Assembly: GCF_042675645.1 (NCBI RefSeq)
Contig: NZ_JBHTJH010000008.1
Span: 1 to 48,415, forward strand
Direction: 5' to 3'
Length of the DNA: 48,415 nucleotides
Origin: Sungkyunkwania multivorans
Lineage (GTDB): Bacteria; Bacteroidota; Bacteroidia; Flavobacteriales; Flavobacteriaceae
Position numbers and translations under genes: made by a program
Part shown: one piece after another, positions 30,254 through 39,462 of the stretch
Layout: every line of letters starts with the position of its first letter
Numbering within the stretch: position 1 is the stretch's first letter
The notes under the pieces: generated by a model
Told to the model about the DNA's origin: nothing
The model's database searches: none
Seen by the model: the letters and a program-made list of their open reading frames with translations, nothing else

Positions 30254-31336
30254 TTACGATTTTAGCGCTAACAGATACTGCGCCGCAGCAAAAGGCGTGG
30301 TCTTGTCCTTTTCGATGAGTTGTAGTTGTGCTTCCAATTCCTTCTTTATTTTTTTGTCTTGGTAGAAATCGGCTTTCAAACGTTCATCGATGGTCTGTAA
30401 TAACCAAAATTTGTTCTGTTCCTTTCTTTTCTTCTGAAAATGACCATTATCGGAAGTGATTTCCATATAATTCGAGATCATTTCCCAAATTTCCGGAATG
30501 CCTTCATTGTTGATCGCCGAGCAGGTGGTGACTTCGGGCTGCCAACCCGATTCCTTGGTCGGGTAGAGGTGAAGTGCCCTTTTGAATTCGGTACGCGCGA
30601 TCTTGGCAGCCTTTAGATTATCTCCATCTGCCTTGTTGATCACGATGGCATCGGCCATTTCGATGATACCCCTCTTGATTCCTTGCAACTGGTCTCCAGC
30701 GCCGGCCAACTTCAACAATAGGAAGAAATCTACCATACTATGTACGGCGGTCTCGGATTGTCCCACGCCCACCGTCTCTATTAAGATCGTATCAAATCCG
30801 GCCGCCTCACAGAGAATGATGCTTTCTCGAGTTTTACGAGCGACCCCACCTAAGGATTCTCCCGAAGGCGATGGCCGTATAAAGGCATTCTCATCTTTCA
30901 CCAAGGCTTCCATCCGGGTCTTATCGCCTAAGATGCTTCCCTTCGTCAACGAACTGCTGGGATCCACAGCCAAGACCGCTACCTTTTTTCCTTTGGTGGT
31001 CAAAAAGGATCCGAACGTCTCGATAAAAGTACTTTTTCCAACACCTGGAACTCCGGTGATGCCGATTCGTACCGACTTATTGGCATGCGGTAAACATTGG
31101 TTGATGATGGTATTTGCCTTTTCGGTATGTTTGGAATTGGTGCTCTCTACCAAGGTGATGGCGCGACTCAGCGCTGTTTTGTCATTCGCAAGGATTCCCT
31201 TTACCAATGCTGAAACAGTAGGTTGCTTTTTTCGTTTCTGCTGGATTTTAGCGATGGCATCAGCGCTGGTGATCTCTGGGGACGGGATGCCATCCTTTTC
31301 GGAGAGTGCTGAGGTATGTGTAGTTTTTTTATTCAA
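30254..31336 (-). CDS. meaB: MeaB/ArgK-family G protein
   Basis: A 360-aa GTPase chaperone of B12-dependent acyl-CoA mutases: Walker A GVPGVGKS (95-102), DPSSSLTKGSILGDKTRM, ETVGVGQSE, and NKADGD in place of NKxD. MeaB loads and protects methylmalonyl-CoA mutase; the mutase genes are not next to it here. An N-terminal extension of about 35 residues is longer than in many MeaB proteins. Confidence 0.92.
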   Translation of the reverse strand: MNKKTTHTSALSEKDGIPSPEITSADAIAKIQQKRKKQPTVSALVKGILANDKTALSRAITLVESTNSKHTEKANTIINQCLPHANKSVRIGITGVPGVGKSTFIETFGSFLTTKGKKVAVLAVDPSSSLTKGSILGDKTRMEALVKDENAFIRPSPSGESLGGVARKTRESIILCEAAGFDTILIETVGVGQSETAVHSMVDFFLLLKLAGAGDQLQGIKRGIIEMADAIVINKADGDNLKAAKIARTEFKRALHLYPTKESGWQPEVTTCSAINNEGIPEIWEMISNYMEITSDNGHFQKKRKEQNKFWLLQTIDERLKADFYQDKKIKKELEAQLQLIEKDKTTPFAAAQYLLALKS

Positions 31337-31431
31337 AAGTTATAGGTGTCTTCACACAAATTTAAAGATTCCTTTTGAGCGGCATTCAATTTTCTTGTTT
31401 ATCTTCATAGTGAAAATTAAAGAAGAAAGCT

Positions 31432-31857
31432 ATGACAACTGTATTTGAAAGTTCTGCAACGAATAAAGGAGGAAGAAACGGACATGTGACCAGCGAATCG
31501 GGATTGATCGATCTGGACTGTAAGATGCCCAAAAGCAATAAAGACAAAAGCGATACCCACACCAACCCAGAGGAATTGTTTGCTGCGGCCTATTCGACCT
31601 GCTTTGGTGGTGCACTGGAGCATGTTGCCAAAGAGCAAGACTTGGGCGATCTAGGCGATTTTAGCGTCACCGCCACCATTGGTTTTGTGATCGATGAGGA
31701 TGGGGTGATCATCGAGGCTACTTTGGATTGCTATCTGCCAACCTTAGATAAGGAGGCTGGTGAAAATCTGATCAATGATGCTCATGAGATCTGTCCTTAC
31801 AGCCGCGCGACCAGAGACAATATCGATGTGACCCTGAATTTGTTGGTGGATGCCTAA
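31432..31857 (+). CDS. OsmC/Ohr-family peroxiredoxin
   Basis: A 141-aa protein with the two redox cysteines in AAAYSTCFGGALEHV and HEICPYSRATRDN, the pattern of organic-hydroperoxide resistance (Ohr) proteins, which reduce lipid and organic peroxides. A purine-rich AAAGAAGAAAG before the ATG may help initiation. A strong hairpin follows the gene. Confidence 0.9.
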   Translation: MTTVFESSATNKGGRNGHVTSESGLIDLDCKMPKSNKDKSDTHTNPEELFAAAYSTCFGGALEHVAKEQDLGDLGDFSVTATIGFVIDEDGVIIEATLDCYLPTLDKEAGENLINDAHEICPYSRATRDNIDVTLNLLVDA

Positions 31858-31862
31858 AAAGT

Positions 31863-31895
31863 AGCCCTGTCAGGTTTTTATAATCTGACAGGGCT
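31863..31895 (+). terminator. Hairpin after the OsmC gene
   Basis: A perfect 11-bp stem AGCCCTGTCAG/CTGACAGGGCT with a T-rich 11-base loop, right after the stop. There is no T-run after it, so it may stop or stabilise the transcript. Confidence 0.6.
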
Positions 31896-32089
31896 GTAAA
31901 GATTTGTTAACAGTTTTTAGTGTGTCACTATTTTTTCATTCGGCGTTTAAGATTGGATCTTAGATGAAGGTCTTCAAATGGGTCGCAGGTGTTGCCTCAT
32001 GGCTAGCACTTTGTTTCTAAACTAACTTGCGAGCGCTTGTTTTCTTACTTGGTGTTTTATTGTAAACGGGCTTTATGCATTTTAGACTC

Positions 32090-32743
32090 TTAGAGTTCCA
32101 CTCCGTAATAGATAAATACAAGGGCTGCAGTATCAAAAAATCCGTGAGCAAAAATATTGAACCACAAATCATTCTTACGAAGATGAAAGATGATCGCGTA
32201 GAGCACACCGAGAATGCCTGTTATTATTTGTCCACTTACACCTTGATAGGCGTGACTGAACCCAAAAATGAGACCGAATAGTAGAATGTTAATAACAAGA
32301 CTTATTTTGCTAGAGCCAAAAAACTTGGTAAACTGCCTCATCAAATATCCTCTGAAGACAATTTCTTCTCCAAAAGCGGCCGATACCCAAACAAAAACTA
32401 ATAGACCTAAAATTGCAGGCAGGTTCCCTTTGTAAGGTTCAAATACAGAAAAGTCCATGGGTTGTCCCGTAAGATTCGTAATGATCGGAATCATTATATA
32501 GAAATAAAACAAAAAGAGCGCTGTGCCAAAAATTGGTGCTAAGATCAGTAGGCTTTTTGCTTTCAATCTTTTACGTTGAAAGCCTAAAGATCTGAAACAA
32601 TCTTTTTTATACTCTATAGCGCTTGCCACTAACACCACTAAAGGACCTAAGATTACTTGATAATAATCTGTTAAGTAGAGGATACAGCAAGAAATAATAG
32701 CAATTGCTGGTATTAATTTCGTAGTTAAAAGGGTTTTGTTCAT
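32090..32743 (-). CDS. CPBP (CAAX-like) intramembrane protease
   Basis: A 217-aa protein with about seven membrane helices and the motifs of the ABI/CPBP family: EEIVFRGYLMRQF, FSHAYQG and NIFAHGFFDT. Bacterial members serve in bacteriocin immunity or membrane protein processing; the specific role is unknown. Confidence 0.88.
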   Translation of the reverse strand: MNKTLLTTKLIPAIAIISCCILYLTDYYQVILGPLVVLVASAIEYKKDCFRSLGFQRKRLKAKSLLILAPIFGTALFLFYFYIMIPIITNLTGQPMDFSVFEPYKGNLPAILGLLVFVWVSAAFGEEIVFRGYLMRQFTKFFGSSKISLVINILLFGLIFGFSHAYQGVSGQIITGILGVLYAIIFHLRKNDLWFNIFAHGFFDTAALVFIYYGVEL

Positions 32744-32857
32744 TTTTTTATCGTTTTTAGTTTAAAGCGAAGTAAAAACGATAACGCTAGATATGCAGGG
32801 GTTTACGGCTGATTTTTACTGAATGGTAGCAAAATAATGGCTGAATAATCATTGTTT

Positions 32858-33718
32858 TTATAGCTTGTTCTTAAGCCAGTGCATAAATTCTTGTTTCTTA
32901 TACCGACTAATATTTATTTGAAAAGGTTTTTCGCTAGAGATCATTGGTTTAAGTACTACGGATAGTTTTCCATTTTCTATAGACCGCACTTGTTCAATGG
33001 AACGAGGATGAAGTATAGTTTGTCTATTGGCTCTGTAAAAATTTAGCTCGCTGATCTTACTTTCAACTTCATTTAAAGTAAAATCTGTACTAATTGTAGT
33101 ACCATCAGTTTTTACGATATATACTATTTTGTTTTCACTATATATAAAGGCAATCTCAGCATACTTTACTAGAGTTATTTTACCGCCTTGTTGCACCTTA
33201 AGTGTGCCTTCTTTTGAACTAAGTTTGTGAAGTTTATAAATATCAATTGAAAATAAAAGAGCAATGGTGAGCGCACAAATTAGTAAGGTCACTGAAAGCC
33301 CCTTTAGCAGATGATAAATACTGTATACTTCAGGTCCATTGATCAAACCGTTTAAACCAAAATATAAGAAAAGGTAAAGTACCGTGATATAACCTAACGT
33401 CGACAACAGAAAACGCAATAGTGTTTCTACATTGATAGCTTTGGTAAAGTATCTCTTTTTAAAATATTTGAAATTAAAACGAGCTATAAGAATTACTACA
33501 AATCCTGAAATGATCGAAACTACAATTGGCAATAAAGGAAATTTGTAATCTTTATTGAACGGGAAGTTTTTTGGCTCAAAAAGATGATTGGATAAAATAG
33601 AAAGAATTATGATTATGAAGCCGTTTCTAAACCAAAAATTTGAAAAGCTGATATATTCTTTAAAAGAGCTAATTGTTGATCTCATTGAAAATTTCAATCT
33701 GTCGTTTTGTTTTTTCAA
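32858..33718 (-). CDS. LytTR-family membrane-bound transcription regulator
   Basis: A 286-aa protein. Four membrane helices (about 25-170) are followed by a LytTR DNA-binding domain (about 180-286: AEIAFIYSENKIVYIVKTDG, FTLNEVESKI, FYRANRQTILH). There is no receiver domain, so the membrane part is the likely sensor. Just beyond its 5' end begins a region with attC-like remnants. Confidence 0.88.
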   Translation of the reverse strand: MKKQNDRLKFSMRSTISSFKEYISFSNFWFRNGFIIIILSILSNHLFEPKNFPFNKDYKFPLLPIVVSIISGFVVILIARFNFKYFKKRYFTKAINVETLLRFLLSTLGYITVLYLFLYFGLNGLINGPEVYSIYHLLKGLSVTLLICALTIALLFSIDIYKLHKLSSKEGTLKVQQGGKITLVKYAEIAFIYSENKIVYIVKTDGTTISTDFTLNEVESKISELNFYRANRQTILHPRSIEQVRSIENGKLSVVLKPMISSEKPFQINISRYKKQEFMHWLKNKL

Positions 33719-33724
33719 GCTTAT

Positions 33725-33845
33725 GTTTAGCGTTCGGGCTATAAGTAGTTGCGACTTGCCTTCGACAAGCGTGCCGAGCTGGCGTCTCGACTTTCATAAG
33801 CAGGCTTGTGCCAGCAATTCATCTTATACTTTGCAACACATTGTA
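33725..33845 (-). repeat. Degenerate attC-like remnant
   Basis: CGTTCGGGCTATAAGTAGTT at the left resembles the left arm of the later sites (GGCTATGAGTAGTTGC). AGCAATTC...TTATAC on the right resembles the right arm. The outer AAC/GTT are not intact. It may mark the old end of the cassette array. Confidence 0.4.
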
Positions 33846-33854
33846 TTTGAGGTT

Positions 33855-35330
33855 CTATTTTTTTATGAACTTCGTAAATCCACTACGATCACTTCCAATT
33901 AACTCTAAATAGTAAATTCCTGTATTCAAATGGTCTATAGGAATCTTCATAGAACTCATGAATCGATTGGATTCTATTTTTTGTCCTATTTGAGAATAAA
34001 TGGAGTACTTGATAAAGCTATTCTTAGAGGAAATAAACAAAGTATGATCGGAAGGATTCGGGTATATGATCGAAGTATCTGTTGTTAGATCCAGTTCATG
34101 TACTCCCAATATGCCTCCGGTATTTATTCTCGCAAGTCTATTTGTGGGTGTCGTATCGTACATGTTGAATTGAAAAATTCCTCCGATAAGAATTTTACCA
34201 TCCTCTTGAATAGCGCACGTTTCTAGTTTTGAATTTGGGCCTAAGCCCATTCCGGCGTTGAAGTCGGTGTTCAATGATCCGTTTGCGTCGTATAGAACAA
34301 TGCTTTTTGCAGGATTACCGTTAATAGAGGTTCGAGAACCGACCACCACAATATTACCATTACTGGCAACGGCTATTTGACTTGGCGAGCTAATTCCTAC
34401 GGCATAATTGTTATAGGCATCTAATACACTAAAAGCGTTGTCGAGCGTGCCATCTGCATTTAGCCGCATCAAATTCTTTACACTATCTCCATTATAGCTA
34501 CTATTTTCACCCCCTACTAATATTTTATCATTATCGAGTACGGTTATCGCAGTAATTTCGTTGCTCGGCCCAGAGAATGTCGTATTACCATTTTGAAAGG
34601 TCGTATCTAAACTTCCATCTTGATCTATACGAGCGATGTATCGAGAATTAACTCCGTTGTACCTGAAAAAAAAGCCACCAACCAGAATTTTACCATCCGA
34701 TTGGACGTCTATCGTTTTAATATAAGGAGTTACGCCAGCAATGTTTGCTTCAAATCCAGCGCCTCCCAAATTGAACGTGGTGTCATGGCTGCCGTCAGCA
34801 TTTAAACGTACCAAGGTTCTTGTACCACTTTCTGCGAAATCATTCAAAATCCCCGCCAACAAAACTTTTCCATCTGGTAATACATGAAAATCATACGCAG
34901 GGCTACTCTGATTAGAGTTATGAACTACAGTAAATGAAGTGTCTCTTGAGCCATCGCTGTTTAGTTTTACAATAAAATCACAATCTTGATCATTGTATCT
35001 AGAAATGGAACCTGCAATAAAAATTTTCCCATTAGGAAGTACTTTTACTTTATATACAATTCCCGAAGGCCCAGATCCTATATTGAAGCTGTTGTCCAAA
35101 CTTCCATCTGGATGAAGACGTGCCAATCTATTTATGCTAGTGCCATTATAGGAAGTGAAACTCCCGGCAATGATAATTTTGCCATCGGGTTGGATGGCGA
35201 TCGATTCCACATTCGAACTAGCTCCACTTCCGATATCGAAAGCAGTGTCTAAAGTGCCGACCTGAGAAAATGATAAATGGGTTATGATCATCAGGGCAAC
35301 TATCGATATATATAACTTCATGATTTTCAT
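33855..35330 (-). CDS. Secreted delta-60 repeat protein with type IX sorting domain
   Basis: A 491-aa protein. A signal peptide (about 1-22) is followed by seven or so beta-propeller-like delta-60 repeats (IQPDGKIIIAGSFTSYNG, LARLHPDGSLDNSFNIG), then a T9SS type-A C-terminal domain (IIYPNPSDHTLFI, then IYSQIGQKI and GIYYLELIG, ending in KFIKK). Exported through the type IX system and probably surface-attached; the ligand is unknown. Confidence 0.9.
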   Translation of the reverse strand: MKIMKLYISIVALMIITHLSFSQVGTLDTAFDIGSGASSNVESIAIQPDGKIIIAGSFTSYNGTSINRLARLHPDGSLDNSFNIGSGPSGIVYKVKVLPNGKIFIAGSISRYNDQDCDFIVKLNSDGSRDTSFTVVHNSNQSSPAYDFHVLPDGKVLLAGILNDFAESGTRTLVRLNADGSHDTTFNLGGAGFEANIAGVTPYIKTIDVQSDGKILVGGFFFRYNGVNSRYIARIDQDGSLDTTFQNGNTTFSGPSNEITAITVLDNDKILVGGENSSYNGDSVKNLMRLNADGTLDNAFSVLDAYNNYAVGISSPSQIAVASNGNIVVVGSRTSINGNPAKSIVLYDANGSLNTDFNAGMGLGPNSKLETCAIQEDGKILIGGIFQFNMYDTTPTNRLARINTGGILGVHELDLTTDTSIIYPNPSDHTLFISSKNSFIKYSIYSQIGQKIESNRFMSSMKIPIDHLNTGIYYLELIGSDRSGFTKFIKK

Positions 35331-35550
35331 TTGTTTGTTTTTAAATGATATTCAAGGATCTCATATTGCGCTTCGGTTCGTCTTCCTATAAAATGCTAAG
35401 TGAATAGGCGGAGTATCTGCGAGACGCGAGCGAATCGAACTGGCACCAGCAATTTTTAGAAACCTGTCCTGAGCGCAGTCGAAGGATAGGCGAGGACCTG
35501 TTTGCCGACAGGCAGGCAAGCAACCTGCCAGAACGACGCTATCGGGCTGG

Positions 35551-36960
35551 TCACTTGTAGCCATTGTTCGCCATAGATCTTTTTATCATTTCATAAGTGA
35601 AGGTTACGACCCTGTCTTCATTGTTTAGTTCTTGTTCAATTGAATTTTGCACAAAGTGATCGGGTTTGATGCCGTGTCCATCATTTTTAAATCTTACATT
35701 CATTTTCCAAAGTGCGTAGGGTATAAAAGCATATACCTTGGAATTGGGCAGACCTATGACCAACCAATCTCCACTTGTGTTCTGCACTTTGTTCCCTCCA
35801 GTTTCATCGCCTATAAAAGTGGCTTTTCTGTATTGTTTGACAAATGAGGAAAACTCAGCTGCTGCCGATAACGTACTTCCATTAGTTAAAATATATAATT
35901 CGCCTTGAAAATAATTCTTTTTGGGCTTCTTTCTTTTCATACCATCGGAACCAGTTATTGCCCGATAATATCCATCATCACCTTTCTTGAACGCCCAACT
36001 TGATATGTTCTTCTGATATTGACTTATTTCGGGAATTATCGAAGGGTCCCAGTCTTTGTGTGATCTATAAACATCATCATAAAATATAAACTCTTCTCCG
36101 TAGATATAGGAAATAAGCTCTTCAACGGATGCTGTATGGCCGCCTCCATTATTCCTGATATCAATGATCAGGTGGTTGATATTTTGTTTCTTGATCTCTT
36201 TGAATAACCTTTTAAGCTTTGATGAGTATTTGGCTTTTTTTAGGGGATATAAATTGAATGTTTCTACCTTTAATGTAGCTATAGAATTCTCAATTGAAAA
36301 TTCTAAGCCTCCGTGGTCGAAGAGTTCATCTGTTTTATGACTGAATTTCCCAAAGGGGATGTTCTTCAGCGTGATTTCTTTTCGTGTCGTACCCTCTAAA
36401 ATTACGAGCTGCGTTTGGGGTCGGCTTCCATAATGCAGGGCATATGTTCTGCCAAAATTATAGATCAATTCTTCGGTCGGTTGCGTCCGATTATTACCAT
36501 CCCTTTCTTTATATCTCAACAGCTGATCAAAAACTTCACCAATGGCTACTTCATCAATGGACACTATTTCTTTTCCGATGATTTCTTGGTTTGTAGCCTC
36601 TTTTATATAGAACTTCTCGTTATCCTTATAAATTTTGAAAGAAGGCATTAGGCCATCTGTGCCTATCTGTTCTGGATTTATGTGAAACCAGGTGTGGCCA
36701 TTTTTTATAAAGGTATTAAGCTCACTGAGCTTTTTATAAAATTCCAAGGATGAGGCATCGCTCAGATTCACCTTGGTTTCCGAATACCATTGCTCAAATG
36801 CCGCCTTTGTAGTATATGTATATAGCCCTGTATGATATGCTTCGAGGTTAGCTTTTAGAACATCCAGGTCTTTTATCAATAATTCTTTATCAATTTTCTT
36901 TTGCCCTAGAATAGTGTTTAATGGTAGAAAAAGAAGTAGTGAAAGAAGTAATTTATTCAT
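35551..36960 (-). CDS. S41-family (C-terminal processing) peptidase
   Basis: A 469-aa protein with a signal peptide (MNKLLLSLLLFLPLNTILG), a degenerate PDZ-like middle, and the S41 core: HLIIDIRNNGGGHTASVEE and ILTNGSTLSAAAEF with the catalytic serine, then GDETGGNK. It ends in MANNGYK, the same residues that other cassette ORFs read from the attC right end (ATAGCCATTGTT on the plus strand), so its 3' end may derive from such a site. Confidence 0.88.
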   Translation of the reverse strand: MNKLLLSLLLFLPLNTILGQKKIDKELLIKDLDVLKANLEAYHTGLYTYTTKAAFEQWYSETKVNLSDASSLEFYKKLSELNTFIKNGHTWFHINPEQIGTDGLMPSFKIYKDNEKFYIKEATNQEIIGKEIVSIDEVAIGEVFDQLLRYKERDGNNRTQPTEELIYNFGRTYALHYGSRPQTQLVILEGTTRKEITLKNIPFGKFSHKTDELFDHGGLEFSIENSIATLKVETFNLYPLKKAKYSSKLKRLFKEIKKQNINHLIIDIRNNGGGHTASVEELISYIYGEEFIFYDDVYRSHKDWDPSIIPEISQYQKNISSWAFKKGDDGYYRAITGSDGMKRKKPKKNYFQGELYILTNGSTLSAAAEFSSFVKQYRKATFIGDETGGNKVQNTSGDWLVIGLPNSKVYAFIPYALWKMNVRFKNDGHGIKPDHFVQNSIEQELNNEDRVVTFTYEMIKRSMANNGYK

Positions 36961-36984
36961 TCGCGCGCAATGTTTTTATATTTA

Positions 36985-37270
36985 TGGCTGACGGTCTCGG
37001 GGTTGAAACTTAGCGCGTAAAAAGGTACTAACTTTTTGGATCAACACAGAGACGAATTTTAAATTTTGTTTTTAGGTCTTTTCGTTTTAAAAGCCCACCG
37101 CAGGACGATGACGACCAAAATAGAAAATAAGGTGCGAAGTCGTAAATTAAAAATGGGTGGTCTTAGTAAATATAAATAAGCACTTGACTTTACAAGTAGC
37201 GTTGAAACTAAAGACCCGCATCCCAATAGCTATCGGGATGCAGGAGTAGGCGAGCACAAGCAGTTGTTTT
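36985..37270 (-). repeat. Composite or degenerate attC-like sequence at the edge of the array
   Basis: It begins ACGGTCTCGG like the intact sites and includes GCACTTGACTTTACAAGTA and AGTAGGCGAGCACAAGCAG, pieces also found at 43976 and 47406. The outer arms do not pair, so two sites may have fused. No gene lies in 36961-37270. Confidence 0.5.
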
Positions 37271-37750
37271 TTAGCTTAGTTCTTTGTTCTGCAATGTGTT
37301 TTCTATTTCGTTATATACATTTGGGTTATGTTTCTCCATATAAAATTCGGGATTAGGTATTTCCGTAAACCCAAACTTTTTATAAAGCCATTCAGCTGTA
37401 TTAGTTAATAAAATCCAGCGTCTTAATCCTTTAAGATTTGGGTGGCCCATTATTTCATTCATAAGCCATTTACTCAATCCCTTTCCTCTATATTCCTTTA
37501 AAACATAGACATCTCCTAAATATGCAATAGTTGAATAGTCTGAAATTATTCTAGCAAAACCGATTTGCTTGTTTTGGTAATAAAGTCCAAAATTCAAAGA
37601 GTTTTCAATTGATGTTTTCAAAGTATTGATTGGAATTCCGTAAGCCCAATCAGTTTCGTTTGAAAGGAATTTGTGAATACTCAAAATATCTAATTTATCC
37701 TTGTCAGTTGAAATGGTATAATCACCTCTATGTGTTTCTATAATTTTCAA
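37271..37750 (-). CDS. GNAT-family N-acetyltransferase
   Basis: A 159-aa protein with the acetyl-CoA loop VLKEYRGKGLSKWLMNEIM and preceding strand TIAYLGDVYV; it ends in a YKKFGFTEI motif typical of GNAT. The substrate is unknown. It is the first clear cassette of the array. Confidence 0.85.
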   Translation of the reverse strand: MKIIETHRGDYTISTDKDKLDILSIHKFLSNETDWAYGIPINTLKTSIENSLNFGLYYQNKQIGFARIISDYSTIAYLGDVYVLKEYRGKGLSKWLMNEIMGHPNLKGLRRWILLTNTAEWLYKKFGFTEIPNPEFYMEKHNPNVYNEIENTLQNKELS

Positions 37751-37772
37751 TTCAGTTTTTTTAATTAATGCC

Positions 37773-37817
37773 AGCGTTTAGCATAAAAGGTCATTTTAAT
37801 GCCATTTATAAATTGTT
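37773..37817 (-). repeat. Short degenerate attC-like site
   Basis: The plus strand reads AGC GTTTAG CATAAAAGG ... CCATTTATA AATT GTT. The arms pair with mismatches and AAC has become AGC. It separates two minus-strand genes exactly where a site is expected. Confidence 0.4.
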
Positions 37818-38334
37818 AGCTACTGGTTTCTTTATTAAATATAGTCAGAGAATTCCAATAGTGTCCCATCTGTCCTCTTTTCTCCATTTCTTTTCTATCA
37901 ATCTTATCTGGCAATGCAGTTTTCGATTCACATTTTAGTCTATTTTGGAAATTATTAAAGCCCTTGAATCGCTCAAATACGTAGTCCCAAGTGGAAAAAT
38001 AATCGAGCATCCAATTTAATTCATAATCAGTGATACCTTGTTTCAGTCTTCTGTCAAGAGTCTTAATTATTCTCTCTTCAGCATCAGAATCAAGTTCGCC
38101 AATTCCTGTTAACCAAGTCGGTTCACTTGATGCATACCAAATGATAAATAATCCTCTCTTAAGCGCTTCGAGGTTGTTTTTAGATAATCGAGAATATTCC
38201 TGATGAATTGATCGGTACTCTCTTGTAATTCCAAAATAGACGACTTGGTCAGCCTTTTCTTCAATGGTTCCATTAAGTTGTTCAACTTTGCAGTGGAGTT
38301 CCAACTCCTTTTTTGCGAGTTCATCTATATTCAT
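37816..38334 (-). CDS. Unknown cassette protein
   Basis: A 172-aa helical, charged protein. Features: a coiled N-terminus (LAKKELELHCKVEQLNG) and an aromatic-rich centre (LFIIWYASSEPTWLTG, NWMLDYFSTWDYVFERF). No signal, membrane helix or known motif. Proteins of this pattern occur in cassette-like and genomic-island settings; function unknown. Confidence 0.6.
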   Translation of the reverse strand: MNIDELAKKELELHCKVEQLNGTIEEKADQVVYFGITREYRSIHQEYSRLSKNNLEALKRGLFIIWYASSEPTWLTGIGELDSDAEERIIKTLDRRLKQGITDYELNWMLDYFSTWDYVFERFKGFNNFQNRLKCESKTALPDKIDRKEMEKRGQMGHYWNSLTIFNKETSS

Positions 38335-38348
38335 CTCTACTTGTAGCT

Positions 38349-38532
38349 AATGTTTGATAAACGTGTCGTAGCAAGGCAAAATGTTACCCTGCTTTTGGGT
38401 TTTCCTGCCTCGCCGGCAGGCAGGTCTGCGCATCGATTGCTAACTTTTCCTTTTTTCAAGCATTGTGTCTTACAAAATATACAATAACCATTAGATCTAT
38501 TACTAAGTAGCTATGATCATATATATAGTATT
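38349..38532 (-). repeat. attC-like site with compensating ends (AAT/ATT)
   Basis: Close relative of the site at 41856-42018 (both have GTGTCGTAGCA and TTGCTAACTTTTCC), but the outer triplets are AAT and ATT in place of AAC and GTT, so the pairing is kept while the sequence changed. A palindromic CCTGCC/GGCAGG element lies inside. Confidence 0.5.
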
Positions 38533-38543
38533 GTGCGGCGTTT

Positions 38544-39047
38544 TTATATTTTCCGTTTAAGTTTATTGAAGCAATGTTTACTTTCAAATATGTTGGATAA
38601 ATCATTGATCAATTTCTTTGCCCTACTTTTCTTTAAAACAGGAACAAAACAACTTATAAATCCAAAATCTCTAGTTTTAAAAAACAGTTCTAAATACAAT
38701 TCAGTCTCTTTTGGTTTGAAAACTTCTTCCGAACTTAAATCGACATATTCGTCATTAATTTCCACAAATAACTTGTCTAATAGACTGTATTCAGCTAAAA
38801 TTCTGATAACACCTGCATTCTTTTGGTTGTCAGATTGGATTTCAATGCATGGATTTAGTTCAGGATTTTCTACTCTTGCCTCCATGGTTGTTCCGACATA
38901 AAAATCAGAATTCGGCAAAAGAATTATCGTATTTAAAGATCTAGAAGAATTTTCTAATTCTGTTCGAATTTCTAAATAATTCAATGTTTTTTGAGAAAAA
39001 GACTGATTGATCGTCAGAGTTATTATGAAGCAAATTAATATTCTCAT
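38544..39047 (-). CDS. Secreted protein, unknown
   Basis: A 167-aa protein with an N-terminal signal (MRILICFIITLTINQSFSQ), then mixed alpha/beta sequence with two Cys (NPCIEIQS, FISCFVPVL) and a basic C-terminus. No known family. Confidence 0.6.
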   Translation of the reverse strand: MRILICFIITLTINQSFSQKTLNYLEIRTELENSSRSLNTIILLPNSDFYVGTTMEARVENPELNPCIEIQSDNQKNAGVIRILAEYSLLDKLFVEINDEYVDLSSEEVFKPKETELYLELFFKTRDFGFISCFVPVLKKSRAKKLINDLSNIFESKHCFNKLKRKI

Positions 39048-39066
39048 TCAGTTTTATATGTTGCAG

Positions 39067-39281
39067 AACGGTTTTGGCTATGGTTTGTGGCGGCCTTTGG
39101 GCGGCTGAATCGGCATGAGACAATTTGCGGAGCAAATGTGGGAAGCGTTGCAAAGCAACGCGTGCGATTCAGCCATGCGTTCGGAGGCGCCTCGACATAT
39201 TTTTCAGATGGAAAGGTAGTTAATTTTGTGTAGGAATCTGAATTCGCTTAACCAACTACGCCATGAATTATATACGTTGTA
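39067..39281 (-). repeat. attC-like site, right end altered
   Basis: The left AAC GGTTTT and the long middle (GTGGGAAGCGTTGC, GATTCAGCC) match the site at 46686-46899. The right end reads TATATAC GTT GTA, so the last triplet is lost. A 152-base inverted-repeat element follows five bases later. Confidence 0.5.
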
Positions 39282-39285
39282 CCTG

Positions 39286-39437
39286 TTGCACAAGTTAGGA
39301 AAAACTACCATATCGAAGGTCGTCAACTTCATTTTAAGCCATGCAAAAATGAGCTGTCATATAGTCTGATGGCATAGAGAACGCCCTTGAACGGGCGCAT
39401 TTTCAATCAATATCTCCAAAATTAGAGGCTTGTGCAA
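39286..39437. mobile_element. Possible MITE with TTGCACAAG ends
   Basis: TTGCACAAG (39286-39294) and CTTGTGCAA (39429-39437) are perfect 9-base inverted ends of a 152-base non-coding piece inserted at the broken right end of an attC-like site. No clear target duplication and no transposase. It could also be an attC with unusual arms. Confidence 0.35.
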
Positions 39438-39462
39438 CGGTTACCGGTGTTGTATGGCGTTT

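Noticed and set aside
30254..31336. Methylmalonyl-CoA mutase operon
   Set aside because: MeaB is clear, but no mutase subunit gene is adjacent.
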